This document shows, piece by piece, positions 34,205 through 37,630 of a stretch of DNA of 37,630 nt (position 1 is the stretch's first letter; every line of letters starts with the position of its first letter). The stretch is taken from assembly GCF_005938655.1 (NCBI RefSeq), contig NZ_VCQT01000031.1:1-37630 (forward strand), written 5' to 3'. The notes under the pieces were generated by a model. That model searched no databases and was not told the origin of the DNA. It saw only the letters and a program-made list of their open reading frames with translations. Source of the stretch: Alloalcanivorax gelatiniphagus. GTDB lineage: Bacteria; Pseudomonadota; Gammaproteobacteria; Pseudomonadales; Alcanivoracaceae. The position numbers and the translations under genes were made by a program.

Positions 34205-35821
34205 ATGCTGAAACGACATCGCGTATACGTTATCTCCACCGCCCTGATGGTCCTTCTGGTGGCCCTCGGCGTGGCGGCCCCCCGCGCCTTTCAAAGGACC
34301 TCCGAGGCGGTGCTCAATACCCTCGGGCACTACTTCGGCTGGTTCTATCTGATCAGTACCTTCGTGTTCGTGGTGTTCCTGCTGGGGCTGGCCATGAGCC
34401 GTTACGGCAAGATCCGCCTGGGGCCGCAGAACTCGGCGCCGGAGTATGGGGTGTTTTCCTGGCTGAGCATGCTGCTGTCCGCCGGCTTCGGCGTGGGCCT
34501 GGTGTTCTACGGCATGGCCGAGCCGATCCAGCACCTCACCGAGCCGCCCCACGGCATGGCCGAGCCCGGCAGCGCCGGGGCCGCCACCCTGGCCATGCAA
34601 TACAGTTTCTTCCACTGGGGCATGAACCAGTGGGCGGCGTTCACCCTGGTGGGGCTGATCATCGCCTTCTTCCAGTTCCGCAAGGACCGCCCCGGGCTGG
34701 TGTCGACCATGGTGGAACCGGCCACGGTGAACCTGCCCGGCCGCCAGGGTATTTCCGATTCCCTGGATGTGCTGGCGGTGGTCGCCACGGTGATGGGGGT
34801 GGCCACCTCCCTGGGTCTGGGCATCCTGCAAATGAACGGCGGCCTGCACACGGTGTTCGGCTGGGCCGACAACTTCTGGACCAAGGCGGCGATTCTGGGG
34901 GCCATGTTCGTGTGCTACACGGCGTCGTCCTACAGCGGCCTGGACAAGGGCATCCGCGTGCTCAGTAATCTGAACATGGCCCTGTGCCTGGGCTTCATGG
35001 GCTATATGCTGATCACCGGCCCCACGGTGCTGATTCTGGACAATTTCGTGAACGGCCTGGGCGCCTACCTGGGCAACTACATCGAGATGGCCCTGACCAT
35101 CCCGCCCATGGAAGACCGGGACTGGATGAACCGCTTCACCCTGTTCTACTGGGCCTGGGTGATCGCCTGGTCACCGTTCGTGGGCACCTTCGTGGCGCGC
35201 ATCTCCAAGGGCCGCACCATCACCGAATACGTGCTCGGCGTGCTGCTGGTGCCACCGCTGATGGCCTGCGCCTGGATCGCCGTGTTCGGCACCACCGCCC
35301 TGGATCTGCAGCTCAACGGCGGCGTGGACCTGACCGGACCGGTGGCCGACGACGTGGCCAACGCCCTGTTCCAGATGTATCAGTCGCTGCCGTTCAGCAC
35401 CTTCCTGTCCGGTATCACCATGCTGATTCTGTTCGTGTTCCTTGTTACCTCGGCGGACTCCGCCTCCTACATCGTCTCGCAGATGACCGACCACGGCTCC
35501 CTCAATCCGCCGCTTTATAAGCGCCTGACCTGGGGCGTGCTCATCTCGGCGATTTGCTTGACCCTGATCGTGGCCAGCGGCCTGAAAGGCCTGCAATCCG
35601 CCAGCCTGCTGGCGGCGCTGCCCTTTGCCATGGTGCTGTTTCTGATGATGGGGGTGCTGATGTCGCAGCTGCGCGCGGACCGCCGCGCCATGCTGGTGGA
35701 GCTGTATCAGCGCAACGCGGAAACCCCGGTGGGCGCCGATCTGTTCGAAGCCGACGACTTCACCGACCTGCCCCCGGAAAAACGCATCCGCCAACGGCTG
35801 AACTTCAAACGCAAACCCTGA
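34205..35821 (+). CDS. BCCT family transporter
   Basis: A 538-residue, 12-helix secondary transporter for betaine, carnitine or choline-type quaternary compounds. Family blocks: LSAGFGVGLVFYGMAEPIQH (about 91-110), MNQWAAFTLVGL, CYTASSYSGLDKGIRVLSNL, and helix 8 FYWAWVIAWSPFVGTFVARI. The aromatic box WWxxW of betaine transporters is changed: Trp318 and Trp322 are kept, but the middle position is Val319. The glycine motif usually GMG is GFG. Termini are short, so the long osmosensing tail of BetP is missing, and the C-terminus is moderately charged. The start has no clear ribosome site. Substrate unresolved; a REP array follows. Confidence 0.92.
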   Translation: MLKRHRVYVISTALMVLLVALGVAAPRAFQRTSEAVLNTLGHYFGWFYLISTFVFVVFLLGLAMSRYGKIRLGPQNSAPEYGVFSWLSMLLSAGFGVGLVFYGMAEPIQHLTEPPHGMAEPGSAGAATLAMQYSFFHWGMNQWAAFTLVGLIIAFFQFRKDRPGLVSTMVEPATVNLPGRQGISDSLDVLAVVATVMGVATSLGLGILQMNGGLHTVFGWADNFWTKAAILGAMFVCYTASSYSGLDKGIRVLSNLNMALCLGFMGYMLITGPTVLILDNFVNGLGAYLGNYIEMALTIPPMEDRDWMNRFTLFYWAWVIAWSPFVGTFVARISKGRTITEYVLGVLLVPPLMACAWIAVFGTTALDLQLNGGVDLTGPVADDVANALFQMYQSLPFSTFLSGITMLILFVFLVTSADSASYIVSQMTDHGSLNPPLYKRLTWGVLISAICLTLIVASGLKGLQSASLLAALPFAMVLFLMMGVLMSQLRADRRAMLVELYQRNAETPVGADLFEADDFTDLPPEKRIRQRLNFKRKP

Positions 35822-35835
35822 GCCGGACATTTGCG

Positions 35836-35900
35836 GTAGGAGCGGCTTCAGCCGCGATGAAGCTCGCACCAACGCTGATCGCGACTGAAGTCGCTCCTAC
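35836..35900. repeat. REP pair downstream of the BCCT gene
   Basis: REP unit 35836-35857 (GAGCGGCTTCAGCCGC) and an inverted variant unit 35879-35900 (CGACTGAAGTCG) lie 15 bases after the transporter stop, between convergent genes. The spacing and mixed unit types match the pair at 32011-32075, so this is a conserved two-unit element. Confidence 0.88.
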
Positions 35901-35936
35901 AAAAGGCGGGTGTAGCGACGGCGTCTGGACATTACC

Positions 35937-35958
35937 GTAGGAGCGGCTTTAGCCGCGA
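35937..35958. repeat. Single REP unit
   Basis: A lone unit with GAGCGGCTTTAGCCGC, followed by GATGACGCTCGCACCA, which resembles the spacer of the preceding pair. It is probably a truncated duplicate of that element that has lost its second arm. Confidence 0.82.
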
Positions 35959-36028
35959 TGACGCTCGCACCACCGCCGATTTGTGCCGAGGGCGCGTCTT
36001 AATCCAGCCATGCCTGGACCAGCGACGG

Positions 36029-36670
36029 TTAATCCAACGACGCCACCGCCTTATCAATGGCGGTGTCGCCGCTGATCAGGTCGAACTCCCGCTTGCTGGC
36101 GCCCGGGTGGTCGAGCACCGCCCGCAGCACCGCCGCCACATCCTGGCGGGGGATCTCGCCGAACTGGTCGATACGCTCGGCCAGGCGTACCTTGCCGGTG
36201 CCCTCTTCCTCGGTGAGCTTGCCCGGGCGCACGATGGTGTAGTTGAGGTGGCTGGCGCGCAGATGGTTGTCCGCCTTCTGCTTGGCGACAAAGTAATGGC
36301 GCATTTTTTCCGGGCCGCTGTCCGGGTCGTCGGCGCGCATGGAACTGACGATCACGAAACGGGGCACGCCCATTTCCTGGGCCAGGTCGATCAGATTGAT
36401 GGCGCCGTTCTGGTCCACATCCACGGTTTTCTCCGGCCCGGTGTGCGCTCCGGACCCGGCGGTGAACACCACCGCGTCGCAGGTGATCAACGCCGCCCGG
36501 CAATCCCCTTCCAGATCCGCCACCACCACCTCATCGGCACCCAGCCGGCGCAGCTCCCACTCCTGGGACGGGTCGCGCACCATGGCCCGGCAGATATGGT
36601 CGCTCTCACCGAGCAACCGCACCAAATGACGCCCGATTTTGCCGTTGGCCCCGGCGATCAGAATACGCAT
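36029..36670 (-). CDS. NAD(P)-binding atypical short-chain dehydrogenase
   Basis: A 213-residue single-domain Rossmann protein. The N-terminus RILIAGANGKIGRHLVRLL carries the dinucleotide motif GANGKIG; further blocks are CDAVVFTAGSGAHTG, FVIVSSMRADDP and LNYTIVRPGKLTEEEGTG. This is the NmrA-like/atypical SDR pattern (YwnB/YhfK-like), lacking the classical YxxxK pair at the standard place. Such proteins may be sensors, isomerases or reductases; the substrate is unknown. AGGAGA precedes ATG 36670. It follows the lipocalin gene on the same strand but is separated by 278 bases of repeat, so it is probably a separate unit. Confidence 0.85.
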   Translation of the reverse strand: MRILIAGANGKIGRHLVRLLGESDHICRAMVRDPSQEWELRRLGADEVVVADLEGDCRAALITCDAVVFTAGSGAHTGPEKTVDVDQNGAINLIDLAQEMGVPRFVIVSSMRADDPDSGPEKMRHYFVAKQKADNHLRASHLNYTIVRPGKLTEEEGTGKVRLAERIDQFGEIPRQDVAAVLRAVLDHPGASKREFDLISGDTAIDKAVASLD

Positions 36671-36774
36671 GGCAGGTCTCCTAGGAGGTCGATTGGGATA
36701 GGCCTCAACCCTAGGGGTGGAAGCTGCGGGCTGCAAGCGGGCGGAGGGTGGTTCCGGCGCCGTGCCGGCAACAC

Positions 36775-36943
36775 CCAGTTCAAAGTTGAAAGTGAAAAGT
36801 TAAAAGGAGGCCGCAAGCTACAAGCTTCAAGCCACAAACCGGCACGGCCCCCTTTCAACTTGTAACTTTAAACTTTCAACTGGCCCTCACGGAGCCCCAC
36901 CCCATCCGCGCCCACCAACCTGCCTGCAGCTTGTAGCTTGCGG
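36775..36943. repeat. Two interleaved inverted repeats downstream of the lipocalin gene
   Basis: Arm A (36775-36810, AGTTGAAAG words) pairs with A' (36847-36883). Arm B (36810-36827, CCGCAAGCTACAAGCTT) lies in the loop of A and pairs with B' (36926-36943) beyond A'. The order is A-B-A'-B', so both stems cannot form as simple hairpins together. Family A also occurs at 9365-9460 and family B at 12403-12480. The element ends six bases from the lipocalin stop. Confidence 0.75.
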
Positions 36944-36948
36944 CTCGC

Positions 36949-37470
36949 CTACCACATCTGCGGGACCATCCGGATTTTGCCGGTGTCGTAGCCGGCGTCG
37001 GCGGCGATGCCGTAGAGCCGGCGCAGGGTGGTTTCGTCGAGTTCCGGGTCGCGGGCCATGATCCACAGGTAATCCCGTTTTTGCCGGCCGATGATGGTGG
37101 TCTGGTATTGCGGGTCCACGTAGACCACCCAGTAGTCGGCGCGCAGGGGCCAGAAGAACTGCATTTTCCAGACCGCGTTGCTGTGGTCGCTGACGAAGCC
37201 GGTGGGGGTCATTTCTTCGCGCTCGCCGTCGAAGCCGCCTTCGTTGAAGGTGAAGGTGACGCCCACCTTGTTCGGCCCCAGCCGCTGATAGCTTTCCACC
37301 GCGTTGTAGGCGTCCTTCTCCGGCGGGGTGGGGATGTTGGCGATCACGTACCAGTCGCCCATGAAGCGATCCAGGTCCAGGTTGTCCACGGTGCGGATGG
37401 GCGGGTGTTCCGGTTGGCTTTGGCAGGCCGCCATCAACAGGGCAAGGGTTCCGATCAGGGCAAGACGCAT
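36949..37470 (-). CDS. blc: Bacterial lipocalin lipoprotein
   Basis: A 173-residue lipoprotein: signal RLALIGTLALLMAAC with lipidated Cys16 followed by Gln, which predicts outer-membrane sorting. The lipocalin barrel begins with the hallmark FMGDWYVIANIPTPPEK (Gly-x-Trp) and continues with NAVESYQRLGPNKVGVTFTF, VYVDPQYQTTIIGR, and RDYLWIMARDPELDE, the conserved third region; a C-terminal helix follows. Blc-type lipocalins bind fatty acids or lysophospholipids and are induced under envelope stress in E. coli. Length is normal. AGGAGAG precedes the ATG. It is transcribed on its own, with interleaved repeats after its stop. Confidence 0.93.
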   Translation of the reverse strand: MRLALIGTLALLMAACQSQPEHPPIRTVDNLDLDRFMGDWYVIANIPTPPEKDAYNAVESYQRLGPNKVGVTFTFNEGGFDGEREEMTPTGFVSDHSNAVWKMQFFWPLRADYWVVYVDPQYQTTIIGRQKRDYLWIMARDPELDETTLRRLYGIAADAGYDTGKIRMVPQMW

Positions 37471-37615
37471 GGCAGCTCTCCTGGCAAAAGGTAGGTTCCT
37501 GGGACGGGATCCACGTCATCGCCAGCCTGCCTGTGCTCCGGCCAAGGGCGCGTGAAACCACCCTCCGCTTCCCCGCGCCCGGCTTCGGCCGCGGGCAGCG
37601 CCGGAGCCATTTTTA

Positions 37616-37630
37616 TCGCGGCTGAAGCCG
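37616..37630. repeat. REP unit cut by the window end
   Basis: TCGCGGCTGAAGCCG matches the first 15 bases of the REP unit at 2711. It lies 146 bases upstream of the lipocalin ATG and continues past the window, so its partner arm is not visible. Confidence 0.75.

Overview
The window is 37.6 kb of dense, GC-rich chromosomal DNA with short intergenic gaps. It has no tRNA, rRNA, phage or transposase gene and no CRISPR array. The gene set (fatty-acid oxidation and desaturation, an extracellular PHB depolymerase, a BCCT transporter, PA2778/PA2779-type proteins, FxsA and MscK homologues) and its dispersed REP elements point to a marine-type gammaproteobacterium near Pseudomonas. An Alcanivorax/Alloalcanivorax-like hydrocarbon degrader is my best guess. 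This is inference; no 16S or marker gene is present.

Layout. 0.2-5.6 kb: two adjacent acyl-CoA dehydrogenase genes, the first lacking catalytic residues; a convergent fadH; and a divergent TetR gene sharing a promoter/operator region with fadH. 5.6-8.3 kb: a tightly coupled operon of two PepSY proteins, a response regulator and a histidine kinase, headed by four half-sites at 11-bp period. 8.5-19.5 kb: a lipid block with tesB, a thiolase and a divergent two-domain FabG, fxsA, an AraC regulator, the desaturase operon desC-desB with its repressor desT, an HtdX-like hydratase, and a stand-alone oxidoreductase of the kind often fused to SelD. 19.6-24.5 kb: a PA2779/PA2778 pair and a large MscK-like channel. 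24.5-27.4 kb: a minus-strand operon encoding a secreted zinc phospholipase-like protein, a periplasmic parvulin-like protein and a small membrane-anchored helical protein. 27.7-30.9 kb: uup and an exported aspartoacylase-like zinc enzyme. 31-37.6 kb: a TetR regulator, a repeat-rich intergenic stretch, a PHB depolymerase, a BCCT transporter, an NAD(P)-binding protein and a lipocalin.

How the genes fit together. Much of the first half can be read as acyl-CoA handling: oxidation by the dehydrogenases, FadH rescue of unsaturated intermediates, thiolysis, reduction and hydration, thioesterase release, and regulated desaturation. Two control regions (fadH/tetR and desCB/desT) share a logic: one operator copy covers the -35 and a second lies just past the -10. 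The repeats fall into a REP family (GAGCGGCTTYAGCCGC hairpins) and two AT-richer families built on AGTTGAAAG and AGCTACAAGC words. They lie almost only at gene 3' ends. Exceptions are a REP pair in the tetR leader and one that supplies the last codons and stop of another TetR gene.

The most novel-looking candidates are the phospholipase-parvulin-anchored helper operon, the apparent heteromeric acyl-CoA dehydrogenase, and the four-half-site control region of the PepSY two-component operon.
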